Positions 25,044 to 32,760 of a DNA stretch of 64,000 nucleotides are shown piece after piece. A program made the position numbers and the translations under genes. The DNA comes from Lacibacter cauensis (GTDB lineage Bacteria; Bacteroidota; Bacteroidia; Chitinophagales; Chitinophagaceae): NCBI RefSeq assembly GCF_007830055.1, contig NZ_VLLE01000004.1, forward strand, positions 737,217 to 801,216. The letters run 5' to 3'. The notes beneath the pieces were generated by a model. That model was not told the origin of the DNA. It saw only the letters and a list, made by a program, of their open reading frames with translations, and did no database searches. The first letter of the stretch is position 1. Each line of letters starts with the position of its first letter.

Positions 25044-26075
25044 ATGCCGCAATTACACCGCAACGATATACTCAACCTGTTTTCGAAAATTACGCCACGC
25101 CGTGCATGGAATATGACGAAAGTGTGGAGCAGTTATCAACTGAGCAGGCTGTTGAACAAACCCATTCAATGGGGTTATCCCGTTTCTATTTCGTTTGAGC
25201 CAACTACCAGTTGTAACCTGCGTTGCCCCGAATGCCCCAGCGGCTTACGTGAGTTTACCCGACCCACCGGCATGTTGCAGAAAAGTTTTTTTGAACAAAC
25301 CATTGATGATATTCATAAAGACTTACTCTATCTCATCTTCTATTTCCAGGGTGAGCCATTTTTGAATCCGGAATTTCTGCCGATGGTGAAGTATGCAGCA
25401 CAAAAAAAAATTTACACCGCTACATCAACCAACGCACATTACTTAACCGATGAAAAAGCAAAGCAAACAGTTGAGAGTGGATTGGACCGTTTGATCATTT
25501 CCATCGACGGTACTACACAGGATGTGTATCAACAGTACCGAGTAGGTGGCAATCTGGAAAAAGTAATTGCAGGTGCAAAGAATATTGTGAAGTGGAAGAA
25601 AGAACTCAACAGTAAAAAACCGTTTGTGGTGTTTCAGTTTCTGGTGGTGAAGCCCAACGAACATCAACTGGAAGAGGTAAAGCAACTGGCGAAAGAAGTA
25701 GGTGTAGATGATGTGTGGTTTAAAACTGCGCAGGTATACGATTATGAGAACGATCCTAATCAACTGATACCTACACTCAACAAATACAGCCGCTATAAAA
25801 AGAACGCCGACGGTTCTTACGCTCCCAAAAACAAATTACAAAACCATTGCTGGAAGCTGTGGCACGCCAACGTTATTACCTGGGATGGTTTGGTAGTACC
25901 TTGTTGTTTCGATAAGGATGCCATGCATCAACTGGGTAATTTAAAAATGCAATCCTTTAAACAGGTGTGGCAAAACGATAACTACAAACAGTTTCGCCGT
26001 GAACTCATGACCAGCCGCAAAAACATCGATATCTGTGCCAACTGCAGCGAAGGGTTAAAAGTGTGGGAAGAATAA
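25044..26075 (+). CDS. Radical SAM/SPASM domain protein
   Basis: A 343-residue iron-sulfur enzyme. The radical SAM cluster motif is C57-N-L-R-C61-P-E-C64, followed by the TIM-barrel core. The C-terminal SPASM region carries clustered cysteines (NHCWKLW, VVPCCFDKD, ICANCSEG) for auxiliary clusters. SPASM enzymes modify peptides or act in cofactor maturation. No precursor peptide or partner is seen next to it, so the substrate is unknown. Some relatives in Bacteroidota occur near lipid or polysaccharide genes. The start follows a near-leaderless promoter. Confidence 0.9.
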   Translation: MPQLHRNDILNLFSKITPRRAWNMTKVWSSYQLSRLLNKPIQWGYPVSISFEPTTSCNLRCPECPSGLREFTRPTGMLQKSFFEQTIDDIHKDLLYLIFYFQGEPFLNPEFLPMVKYAAQKKIYTATSTNAHYLTDEKAKQTVESGLDRLIISIDGTTQDVYQQYRVGGNLEKVIAGAKNIVKWKKELNSKKPFVVFQFLVVKPNEHQLEEVKQLAKEVGVDDVWFKTAQVYDYENDPNQLIPTLNKYSRYKKNADGSYAPKNKLQNHCWKLWHANVITWDGLVVPCCFDKDAMHQLGNLKMQSFKQVWQNDNYKQFRRELMTSRKNIDICANCSEGLKVWEE

Positions 26076-26167
26076 AATAATTTGCCGGTTCAACCTTTAA
26101 TAGTACCCGTTCAGGAGTTTTTCTTCCTGTTCGGCTGTTGTTGTTTCTATCTTTCAAAAAAATAATT

Positions 26168-26986
26168 ATGAAACAACTATTGCTTTTCATTTGTGGCTCT
26201 GTGCTGTTTTTCTCCTGTAAAAAAAATAATTCTGTAACGCAACAGCCAACAGTTATAAAAGAGTTTACATTAAACTTAAGTGCCAAAAACGAAAACCCTG
26301 CACCGGCAGGCAGAAATGAAACAGGTGTTTTTGTTTTAAAAATTATGAGCGATAACTCTGTTCAATACAATATTACCGTTTCGGGCCTGTCTTCTACCGA
26401 TGCATTAACATCTGCACACATTCATACAGGTAACCCGGTTGTAAACGGTGGTGTAATTTTAAATTTTACCCCAACTTTTACCGGAGGTGCAGCAAGCGGA
26501 ACTGTAAAAGATGTTCGTACTACCTTATTAGACAGTATGAAAAACGAAGCGGTTGACCTTTACGTAAACGTGCATTCGTCTCAAGTTGGCAGTGGTTTGG
26601 TAAGAGCACAATTAAACAAAACAGTTGAATGGACACAGGATGTTGCATTAGCCGGCAGCAATGAAGTACCTGCTGTTACAACAACAGCAAACGGTACAGC
26701 AAGGTTTCGTTTAACAAGTGATGGGACTATCTATTATCTTGTGAATGTTACCGGCTTAACTGCAGGTGATGGTACCCTAACTGCTGCACATATACACAAT
26801 GGTGCAGCCGGCACAAACGGCTCTGTATTGCTTGCCTTAGCTTCGGGTGCAGCCGATTTTGGTGTAGATAAAAAAGTAGTACTTACCGATGTGCAAAAAA
26901 CAGCTATTACCGGCACCTCTGCTATTTATGTTAATGCTCATTCAAGTACATTTCCCGGAGGGCTTCTTCGTGGACAGATAAGATAG
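26168..26986 (+). CDS. CHRD domain lipoprotein (two domains)
   Basis: A 272-residue exported lipoprotein: the signal ends at a lipobox (VLFFSC, Cys after about 16 residues). The mature part contains two CHRD-type domains (about residues 35-150 and 155-270), each with the AHIH signature (SAHIHTGNP and AAHIHNGAAG) and the closing AHSS pattern (VNVHSSQVGSGLVRAQL; VNAHSSTFPGGLLRGQI). CHRD domains were described in chordin; in bacteria they are extracellular and of unknown function. Single-gene unit with its own terminator. The frame starts earlier, but MKQLLLF gives the signal peptide. Confidence 0.9.
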   Translation: MKQLLLFICGSVLFFSCKKNNSVTQQPTVIKEFTLNLSAKNENPAPAGRNETGVFVLKIMSDNSVQYNITVSGLSSTDALTSAHIHTGNPVVNGGVILNFTPTFTGGAASGTVKDVRTTLLDSMKNEAVDLYVNVHSSQVGSGLVRAQLNKTVEWTQDVALAGSNEVPAVTTTANGTARFRLTSDGTIYYLVNVTGLTAGDGTLTAAHIHNGAAGTNGSVLLALASGAADFGVDKKVVLTDVQKTAITGTSAIYVNAHSSTFPGGLLRGQIR

Positions 26987-27004
26987 TTTGCGCCTCCTCA
27001 TTAT

Positions 27005-27029
27005 AACCGGGCTTGTGCCCGGTTTTTTT
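27005..27029 (+). terminator. Terminator after the CHRD lipoprotein
   Basis: An 8-bp perfect stem AACCGGGC with loop TTGT followed by a T run. Confidence 0.85.
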
Positions 27030-27070
27030 ATGGCTGAACCTGTTGCAGTTTTTCTTTGTAATTTCATTTC

Positions 27071-28111
27071 ATGGCATCATTCAGCAGCCGCTTACGGCAA
27101 ATTATTCTCTTGGTTGTTTTAATTGCGCTGGGCTTTTTATTGGTAAAGGAGCTGTATATTTTTCTGCCCGGCTTTTTAGGTGCAGTTACATTATACATTC
27201 TCAGCAGAGGATGGTACCGGTATCTAACCATCAATCGTAAATGGAACAAAAACGCAACAGCCACTTTGTTCATGTTTGGCTTTCTCATTATGATTGGTTT
27301 TCCGGTGTATTACATCATCAGTTTACTATCACCCAAAGTAACCGAAGTATTTAAGCATTCAGATGAAGTGCTACTTGGCTTAAAATCTGTTTCTGCGCAA
27401 ATAAAAGAATGGACCGGACAGGAGTTGTTTACCGATGCCAATGTTGCTGAGTTGCAAAAACGTATTGCAAACTTCTTCCCCGCTTTTCTCAACAGCACAG
27501 CCATGATTCTGTCGAACCTGGCGATGATGCTGTTTGTATATTTCTTTATGCTTACCAATGGCAAAGCCATGGAAGCTTCGTTCGATTACTTTTTACCGTT
27601 ACACGAAAAAAATATTGATATACTCGGCAAAGAAACCATCAGTGTTGTGCGTGCAAACGCCATTGGTATCCCACTGATCTCTTTTATACAGGGTGTTTTT
27701 GCCATGATCGGTTACTGGATCTTTGGCATAAAAGAACCGGTCTTATGGGGTTTTATTACCGGTGTGTTTGCGTTCTTTCCTATTGTTGGTACAACGCTCA
27801 TCTGGGCTCCACTGGTTGTGTATTTGTTTTCGCTAGGGAACACAGGCCAGGGAATTGGTTTGCTCATTTACAGTTTACTGATAACCGGCAACGTTGATTA
27901 CCTCGCCCGTATTACATTGATGAAACGTTTGGGCGACGTGCATCCGATGGTAACAGTATTGGGCGTCATTGTGGGATTAAGTTTGTTTGGCTTCTGGGGT
28001 TTTATTTTTGGTCCCTTACTCATCAGTTACTTTATGTTGCTGTTTAAAATTTACACCAACGAGTTTGGACCAATGCATGCTACGGATAATGTGCATGAGC
28101 ACGGATCTTAG
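27071..28111 (+). CDS. AI-2E family transporter (PerM-like)
   Basis: A 346-residue membrane protein of the AI-2 exporter (UPF0118/PerM) family, with about eight membrane helices and a middle soluble segment. The conserved C-terminal half is present (IFGIKEPVLWGFITGVFAFFPIVGTTLIWAP and DVHPMVTVLGVIVGL). Family members have been linked to autoinducer-2 export, Na+/H+ antiport and other roles, so the substrate cannot be taken from the name. It ends next to an inverted repeat that also reaches the stop codon of the convergent cytochrome gene. Confidence 0.88.
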   Translation: MASFSSRLRQIILLVVLIALGFLLVKELYIFLPGFLGAVTLYILSRGWYRYLTINRKWNKNATATLFMFGFLIMIGFPVYYIISLLSPKVTEVFKHSDEVLLGLKSVSAQIKEWTGQELFTDANVAELQKRIANFFPAFLNSTAMILSNLAMMLFVYFFMLTNGKAMEASFDYFLPLHEKNIDILGKETISVVRANAIGIPLISFIQGVFAMIGYWIFGIKEPVLWGFITGVFAFFPIVGTTLIWAPLVVYLFSLGNTGQGIGLLIYSLLITGNVDYLARITLMKRLGDVHPMVTVLGVIVGLSLFGFWGFIFGPLLISYFMLLFKIYTNEFGPMHATDNVHEHGS

Positions 28112-28202
28112 GAACCACGAAGACTCAAAGAACAGAGAGGAACACAAAGAATACAATTAACGATTGCTTCGTGAAGCTTTGTGACTTCTGTCTTTGTGGT
28201 TC
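28112..28202. repeat. Inverted repeat between convergent genes
   Basis: GAACCACGAAGACTCAAAG (28112-28130) faces CTTCTGTCTTTGTGGTTC (28185-28202). These are arms of the dispersed ACCACAAAGGCACAAAG-type repeat. It starts directly after the AI-2E stop codon and overlaps the stop codon of the cytochrome gene, so it may act as a bidirectional hairpin. Confidence 0.65.
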
Positions 28203-29250
28203 AATTCTTTTCAAGTTCCTTTATCCACTTACTAATCAACGCCACTCCTTCTTTATGAATGCGTGTTCTTACCAACTCCGGCATGGCAATTCCTACATCG
28301 GTACTGTTCATCCGATATACTAAAAACGATTGATTGGGTTTGCCTGGTTCAATCGCATATTTGAGATTGCCACTTCCTCTGCCTGCAGCAACAGGTGTTT
28401 TAAAAATACCAAGTGCTGTTGGGTTGCTTGTATGAATATCTAACAACAAACCCGATGTACTTGCCGGACCATAGGCATTATGGCAATGACCGCAATTAAT
28501 ATCAAGATAAGCTCTTGCCCGATCGTTGAGGCTACCACTTTGCTCATCGTTCCATTTGGCATTGGCAGGAATAGTGGTTGATGGAAGAACGATGAGCCCA
28601 CGCTGTTGCCAATACTGTAATTGATTTTGTTTACCTGTTGCATAAGCATAGTCACCATTAAGGTGACGGGCTGCCATACCAATGGGCACAATCGTATCTC
28701 TGCGACTATGACAACCTTTGCATTGCGGTTGACTAGGCACTACATATTCTGCTTTTATTTTCTTCCCTGCTGCATCAATGTATTCAGCCGTTGTTACATC
28801 ACCAATGGGTTCAAACACCGCATCGGTTTGTTCTTCGTTCCAGATGTATTGATAGGTATGCCAGCCATCCTGCATATGCGCCAGTAAACGTGTTTCAATA
28901 ATTCGTCGGCCCAGTTCCGGTTTGCGTACATCGTTGTAGAAATAAAAGTTTTTGATGAGCACTGTGCCCAATGGCATATCAAATAAATGGTCGGCGTTGT
29001 AGCTGATCTTTTTTCCTGCCGGTACTTTTATGAAGCGTGCCTTTTCTGCATAATCGGTAAACAAAGGCGTGTTCAGGTCGTAAGGAATAATATCGTCAGC
29101 AGGCTGCAGTTTGTTCAGTTCACCTTTAAAGAAGTTGTATTCGCTGAGGTTTTCGTGAAATTGAAAATAAGGATCGGTCTGTTTGTTACTGAATGATAAA
29201 ACAACAAACATGCAGCTTAGCACAATAACTGTAATAACAATTTTCTTCAT
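28201..29250 (-). CDS. SO_2930-type diheme c-type cytochrome (TIGR03806 family)
   Basis: A 349-residue exported protein with two heme c sites, CKGCH and CGHCH, in the C-terminal half. The N-terminal half has the family pattern YDLNTPLFTDYAEKARFIKVPAG. The signal peptide is MKKIVITVIVLSCMFVVLSFS. The family is usually encoded next to a parallel beta-helix protein (TIGR03805), as here, and the pair is of unknown function, probably periplasmic redox chemistry on an organic substrate. The frame extends to 29346, but its first 32 codons are a dispersed inverted repeat, so MKKIVIT is the start. Confidence 0.88.
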   Translation of the reverse strand: MKKIVITVIVLSCMFVVLSFSNKQTDPYFQFHENLSEYNFFKGELNKLQPADDIIPYDLNTPLFTDYAEKARFIKVPAGKKISYNADHLFDMPLGTVLIKNFYFYNDVRKPELGRRIIETRLLAHMQDGWHTYQYIWNEEQTDAVFEPIGDVTTAEYIDAAGKKIKAEYVVPSQPQCKGCHSRRDTIVPIGMAARHLNGDYAYATGKQNQLQYWQQRGLIVLPSTTIPANAKWNDEQSGSLNDRARAYLDINCGHCHNAYGPASTSGLLLDIHTSNPTALGIFKTPVAAGRGSGNLKYAIEPGKPNQSFLVYRMNSTDVGIAMPELVRTRIHKEGVALISKWIKELEKN

Positions 29251-29270
29251 GATTCGAAAGTAAATTTTTC

Positions 29271-29345
29271 TGTCATACCGACGAAGGAGGTATCTGCCCG
29301 GCTTTGTACAAATGCCTAACAGATTCCTCGTGCCTCGGAATGACA
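29271..29345. repeat. TGTCATTCCG-type inverted repeat inside the operon
   Basis: Arms 29271-29296 and 29320-29345 are inverted copies of about 26 bp (outer ends TGTCATNCCGA and TCGGNATGACA) around a 23-bp loop. It lies between the beta-helix gene and the cytochrome gene, which are expected to form one operon. Confidence 0.7.
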
Positions 29346-29356
29346 ATTGCTATTCC

Positions 29357-30547
29357 TCAATTCTTCAACTCTACATTTGGTATCGGCTGTAACGTACAAT
29401 CATGTTTCAATGCATCACGACTGATCTTTTTAAATCCATTCTCCGCATCCAGATTGGCAAAGCTTTGGTTCGTGTTATTGCGGATGCAGATCTCTGCCGG
29501 GTTCTTTGCATCCACAATACCATCGTATTGAATGTGCGGTACATTTTTTCCAAAGCGTAGTTTAAAGCGATACATCTTTCCCATTCTTCCTTTACCGGTT
29601 GCCCTCACGTTTTCACGTTCGTAATTGTTGTTATAAACATTGATCTGTGTTGGAAACGGATAGTACGATGAATCTTTAATCGGGTTTTCAGTAATATAAT
29701 AACTCACAATAGCGGTGCTGGCGGTGATGTTGTTGACGATCTTATTCTCAAACACATCCACATGGTTGGTGGCAAGGATCATTACTCCGGTTCCCTGCGG
29801 AACTTTTCCAACAATATTTCCTTTGGGTGCAAAGTTGATATGATTGTTGTGATGCACATTGTTCCGGTATACCCGAACATAACCACCTTTCTTCTGCACG
29901 AGATCGGGCAGATCGAAAATTAAAATACCACCAGTGTTGTTGGTTGTTTCGTTATCATACACATCTGCATACAACGAGTTTTCAATTTCAATACCGGCTA
30001 CATTTTCGGTTGCCTTTGAATTACGCACAATAATGTATTTGCTTTGTCCCACATAAATCCCGGCATCGCTGGCGCCTCGTGCTTCGCATCCATCAATCAA
30101 TACATTCGTGCATTGCACCGGGTATAAACCGTATCCGCCATTATTACTGTTTGCTCCTCTTGTCCATTCAGCTTTCACCTGTTTAAACGTCATACCATCA
30201 ACATACTGCGTTTTTACGGCATCGCCTTTTGTATCCTGTACGGTTACATCCTGCAGTGTAATGTTTTTTCCGTTGGTAATTTTTATCCCTTCTGCACCAC
30301 TTACCTGGTTGGTAAAATTGAGAATGGTTTTATCCATTCCCTTTCCTTTAATAATGACGTTTTTCTTTCCGTCGAGCCACAAACTCATGTTGAGTTGAAA
30401 CGTCCCTTCCGGTAATTCAATGGTTGAGTTGTCGGTTGCTGTTACAAACAGACGCTGCAGTTTCTTCTGCTCTGCATCCTGTGCGTTAACAGTTGCAAAT
30501 GAAACCAACAAAACAAAGCTGATACAAAGACGAAAGAAGCAAAGCAT
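29357..30547 (-). CDS. Parallel beta-helix repeat protein (TIGR03805 family)
   Basis: A 396-residue exported protein: signal peptide MLCFFRLCISFVLLVSFATVNA, then right-handed beta-helix repeats (for example DGCEARGASDAGIYVGQSKY, SLYADVYDNETTNNTGGI, GNIVGKVPQGTGVMI). Such folds bind or cut polysaccharides, but no catalytic lyase residues are obvious. TIGR03805 members occur beside the diheme cytochrome family found just downstream (28201-29250), so the two should work together. The start 8 codons inside the open frame gives a proper signal peptide. Confidence 0.88.
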   Translation of the reverse strand: MLCFFRLCISFVLLVSFATVNAQDAEQKKLQRLFVTATDNSTIELPEGTFQLNMSLWLDGKKNVIIKGKGMDKTILNFTNQVSGAEGIKITNGKNITLQDVTVQDTKGDAVKTQYVDGMTFKQVKAEWTRGANSNNGGYGLYPVQCTNVLIDGCEARGASDAGIYVGQSKYIIVRNSKATENVAGIEIENSLYADVYDNETTNNTGGILIFDLPDLVQKKGGYVRVYRNNVHHNNHINFAPKGNIVGKVPQGTGVMILATNHVDVFENKIVNNITASTAIVSYYITENPIKDSSYYPFPTQINVYNNNYERENVRATGKGRMGKMYRFKLRFGKNVPHIQYDGIVDAKNPAEICIRNNTNQSFANLDAENGFKKISRDALKHDCTLQPIPNVELKN

Positions 30548-30633
30548 AATAGTGGAATAAGGTTGCAACAAATTACAAATTCTTTTCTACGCTTGCAGTG
30601 CTTTCGCTAACTTTCAATCTTAAAACATTTGTT

Positions 30634-31455
30634 ATGTCATTCAACGGAAAAACAGTTTTCATTACCGGTGCATCAAGAGGTATAGGTAAAGCAATGGGTT
30701 TAAAATTAGCGAAGGAAGGTGCCAATGTAGTAGTGGCAGCAAAAAGTGTAGAAGAAAATCCAAAGCTCGGCGGTACTATTTTTTCTGCAGCGGAAGAAAT
30801 GACAGCTGCTGGCGGTAAAGGATTAGCTATTCAGTTAGATATTCGTTTTGAAGACCAGATACAGGCGGCTGTTGATAAAACAGTTGAAACATTTGGCGGT
30901 ATTGATATTCTCATCAACAATGCATCGGCTATTTCACTTACGCCAACCGAACAAACAGAGGCCAAACGTTTTGATTTGATGCACAGCATTAATGTACGTG
31001 GTACATTCTTCATGACGAAGGCTTGTATTCCGCATTTACGCAGAGGAAAAAATCCGCATATACTTACGCTTTCACCGCCTGTTCATTTAAAACCAAAGTG
31101 GCTGGCGGGACATATTGCCTACACGCTCACCAAATTCAACATGAGTATGATGACGCTGGGCTGGGCCGAAGAGTTGAAGAAAGATGGCATTGCTGCGAAT
31201 GCGCTCTGGCCACGTACAACAATTGACACGGCTGCTGTGCGGAATTTATTGGGTGGTGAAGCACTTGCAAACATGAGTCGTACGGTTGATGTACTGGCTG
31301 ATGCTGCTCATATAATTTTAAGCAAGCCATCGAACGCATGCACAGGTAATTTATTTATTGATGAAGACGTGTTTGCAGCAGAAGGTATTACCGATTTAAG
31401 CAAATACAGTGTAGTGCCTGGTGGCAAGTTGTTTACAGATTTATTTGTGGATTAA
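30634..31455 (+). CDS. SDR family oxidoreductase (HSDL2-like)
   Basis: A 273-residue short-chain dehydrogenase. It starts MSFNGKTVFITGASRGIGKAM with the TGxxxGIG coenzyme motif and has NNASAIS and the YTLTKFNMSM active-site Tyr/Lys pair. The block of longer linkers (KSVEENPKLGGTIFSAAEEM, LSPPVHLKPKWLAGHIAY) is typical of the HSDL2 group, which in animals carries an extra SCP2 domain that is absent here. The role may be in fatty acid or sterol metabolism; this is inference. Probable -7 element TAACTTTC lies at about 30608-30615. Confidence 0.88.
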   Translation: MSFNGKTVFITGASRGIGKAMGLKLAKEGANVVVAAKSVEENPKLGGTIFSAAEEMTAAGGKGLAIQLDIRFEDQIQAAVDKTVETFGGIDILINNASAISLTPTEQTEAKRFDLMHSINVRGTFFMTKACIPHLRRGKNPHILTLSPPVHLKPKWLAGHIAYTLTKFNMSMMTLGWAEELKKDGIAANALWPRTTIDTAAVRNLLGGEALANMSRTVDVLADAAHIILSKPSNACTGNLFIDEDVFAAEGITDLSKYSVVPGGKLFTDLFVD

Positions 31456-31458
31456 TTG

Positions 31459-31563
31459 GCCGCAAAGGCACGAAGAAAGGAAGAAGCACAAAGAGAACCG
31501 AACCTGAATTTTGGCTTTACTTTTTTTCTTTGTGCATCTTAAAGCATTTACGCCTTCGTGGCA
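31459..31563. repeat. Inverted repeat of the GCCNCRAAGGC family
   Basis: Left arm 31459-31497 (starting GCCGCAAAGGCACGAAG) and right arm 31524-31563 (ending GCCTTCGTGGC) are inverted copies of about 38 bp with mismatches. It starts 4 bp after the SDR stop codon and is a member of the dispersed repeat family described for 28112 and 57783. Confidence 0.65.
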
Positions 31564-31595
31564 AAAAAATGTAGGCATAGCTTACAATTCACAAC

Positions 31596-31732
31596 ACAGA
31601 GAAATAGAGGTGCAGAGAACCCAGAGATTGAGTCAGGCCGCTCAAAGCGGCCAGACAATGAAACTACCAAACTTATTTTTTCTTTTTCTTCTTTGTGCAT
31701 CTTTCAGCCTTAGCGCCTTTGTGGCAAAAAAC
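31596..31732 (+). repeat. Second repeat block with GGCCGCT hairpin
   Basis: Holds a 25-nt hairpin at 31632-31656 (GGCCGCT, CAA, AGCGGCC flanked by GTCA and AGAC) and ends in GCGCCTTTGTGGC just before the PPC lipoprotein start. The same hairpin recurs at 57937, 59658 and, degraded, at 60797. In one frame the block is open and would add 74 codons to the next gene; I treat those as non-coding. Confidence 0.6.
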
Positions 31733-32200
31733 ATGAAATACTTATTTATACTTTTTCTATTCGCAGCATGTAAAACAAAACCGGCCATGCAAAACGACGA
31801 AGTAAAAATTCACGCCTTCCGTTTAAAACCGGGGCAGGATCTGAAACAGGAAATCACATCATACGTGCAGCAGCACAAGATTGAAGCTGGTTGGATCATG
31901 ACCTGCTTAGGCAGTGTTACACAATACAACCTTCGTTTTGCCAACCAGCCCGAAGGCAATAAAGCAACCGGTCATTTTGAAATTGTAAGTTTGGTAGGTA
32001 CTGTCAGCATCAACGGTTCGCATTTGCACATGAGTGTAAGCGACAGCACGGGCAAAACCATCGGTGGACATTTGCTCGACAGCAATCTTGTTTACACCAC
32101 TGCCGAAATTGTAATCGGCGAAGGCAAACAACTGGTCTTTACAAGAGAAAAAGACGGCACAACGCCTTGGGAAGAATTACAGGTAAAACCAAAGCAGTAA
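31733..32200 (+). CDS. PPC/DUF296 domain lipoprotein
   Basis: A 155-residue protein with a lipoprotein signal (MKYLFILFLFAAC) and a single PPC (DUF296) domain of about 125 residues. The family's His-rich centre is present (SHLHMSVSDSTGKTIGGHL), as are the LRFANQPEG and TTAEIVIGE strands. PPC domains are known as trimers, attached to AT-hooks in plant nuclear proteins and free-standing in bacteria. Export as a lipoprotein is unusual for a domain often linked to DNA. It forms an operon with the membrane protein 2 bp downstream. Confidence 0.85.
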   Translation: MKYLFILFLFAACKTKPAMQNDEVKIHAFRLKPGQDLKQEITSYVQQHKIEAGWIMTCLGSVTQYNLRFANQPEGNKATGHFEIVSLVGTVSINGSHLHMSVSDSTGKTIGGHLLDSNLVYTTAEIVIGEGKQLVFTREKDGTTPWEELQVKPKQ

Positions 32201-32202
32201 GC

Positions 32203-32574
32203 ATGCTTAGCCGTTTACAATTCATCAGTATTTTTTATATAGCAGCTCTGTTGCTCTTTACGGTTTACTGGGCCAACTATTATCCAACTTACAGCGGACA
32301 TACGAAAGGTGAGGAACTCTTTACTGCATTGGAAGTATTTTTGTTACTCAGCTTTTTCTATTTTGTTGTGTTGCAACTTTCCGTGACCCGTAACAACTGG
32401 GTGCTTGCTTTGTTCCTGCCCATCATCAATGCCATTGTTACTTTCTTGATTACGGTTGTTGTATTATGGCTGGGTTCTTTTGATGGCAACCCGGTAGAAG
32501 ATATTTTAATTTTCGGAGTAACCTATACGTTGCTTTCTGCAACAGTGGGATTGGTGTTGTGGAGGAAAATCTAA
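32203..32574 (+). CDS. Small four-helix membrane protein of unknown function
   Basis: A 123-residue protein with four membrane helices (about residues 8-25, 41-60, 68-90 and 101-120). It starts 2 bp after the stop of the PPC lipoprotein and is almost certainly co-translated with it. No family is recognised. The frame begins earlier at 32167 inside the previous gene, but the ATG at 32203 directly after that stop is the better start. Confidence 0.7.
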   Translation: MLSRLQFISIFYIAALLLFTVYWANYYPTYSGHTKGEELFTALEVFLLLSFFYFVVLQLSVTRNNWVLALFLPIINAIVTFLITVVVLWLGSFDGNPVEDILIFGVTYTLLSATVGLVLWRKI

Positions 32575-32605
32575 GGGAAAGAATTAATTTAGATATTTTC
32601 GAAGC

Positions 32606-32692
32606 CTTTGGCGCAAAGAAAAGAGAACGCAAATGCAATCGCAGAGTGTAATCTCTGCGTTTTACTCTTTTACTTCTTTCTCTGCGCCAAAG
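32606..32692. repeat. Nested palindrome with outer and inner arms
   Basis: Outer arms CTTTGGCGCA (32606-32615) and TGCGCCAAAG (32683-32692) enclose an inner hairpin CGCAGAG, TGTAAT, CTCTGCG (32640-32659). The outer arms belong to the GCGCCAAAG-type dispersed repeat. It sits between a membrane-protein gene and the convergent peptidase. Confidence 0.65.
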
Positions 32693-32712
32693 TTTTAATA
32701 ACAAGCAAAATA

Positions 32713-32739
32713 AAAACCGGAGCTCATCACTCCGGTTTT
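32713..32739 (-). terminator. Terminator of the DPP-IV gene
   Basis: A 10-bp perfect stem AAAACCGGAG with a 7-base loop and a flanking run of A (T on the minus strand), 21 bp after the stop. Confidence 0.8.
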
Positions 32740-32760
32740 CTTTTATCGAAATCATTCATT

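Noticed and set aside
29251..29346. N-terminal extension of the diheme cytochrome (32 codons)
   Set aside because: It is the translation of an inverted repeat, and a normal signal peptide begins at 29250.
31511..31732. N-terminal extension of the PPC lipoprotein frame (74 codons)
   Set aside because: The stretch is made of dispersed repeats and hairpins, and the downstream Met gives a perfect lipoprotein signal.
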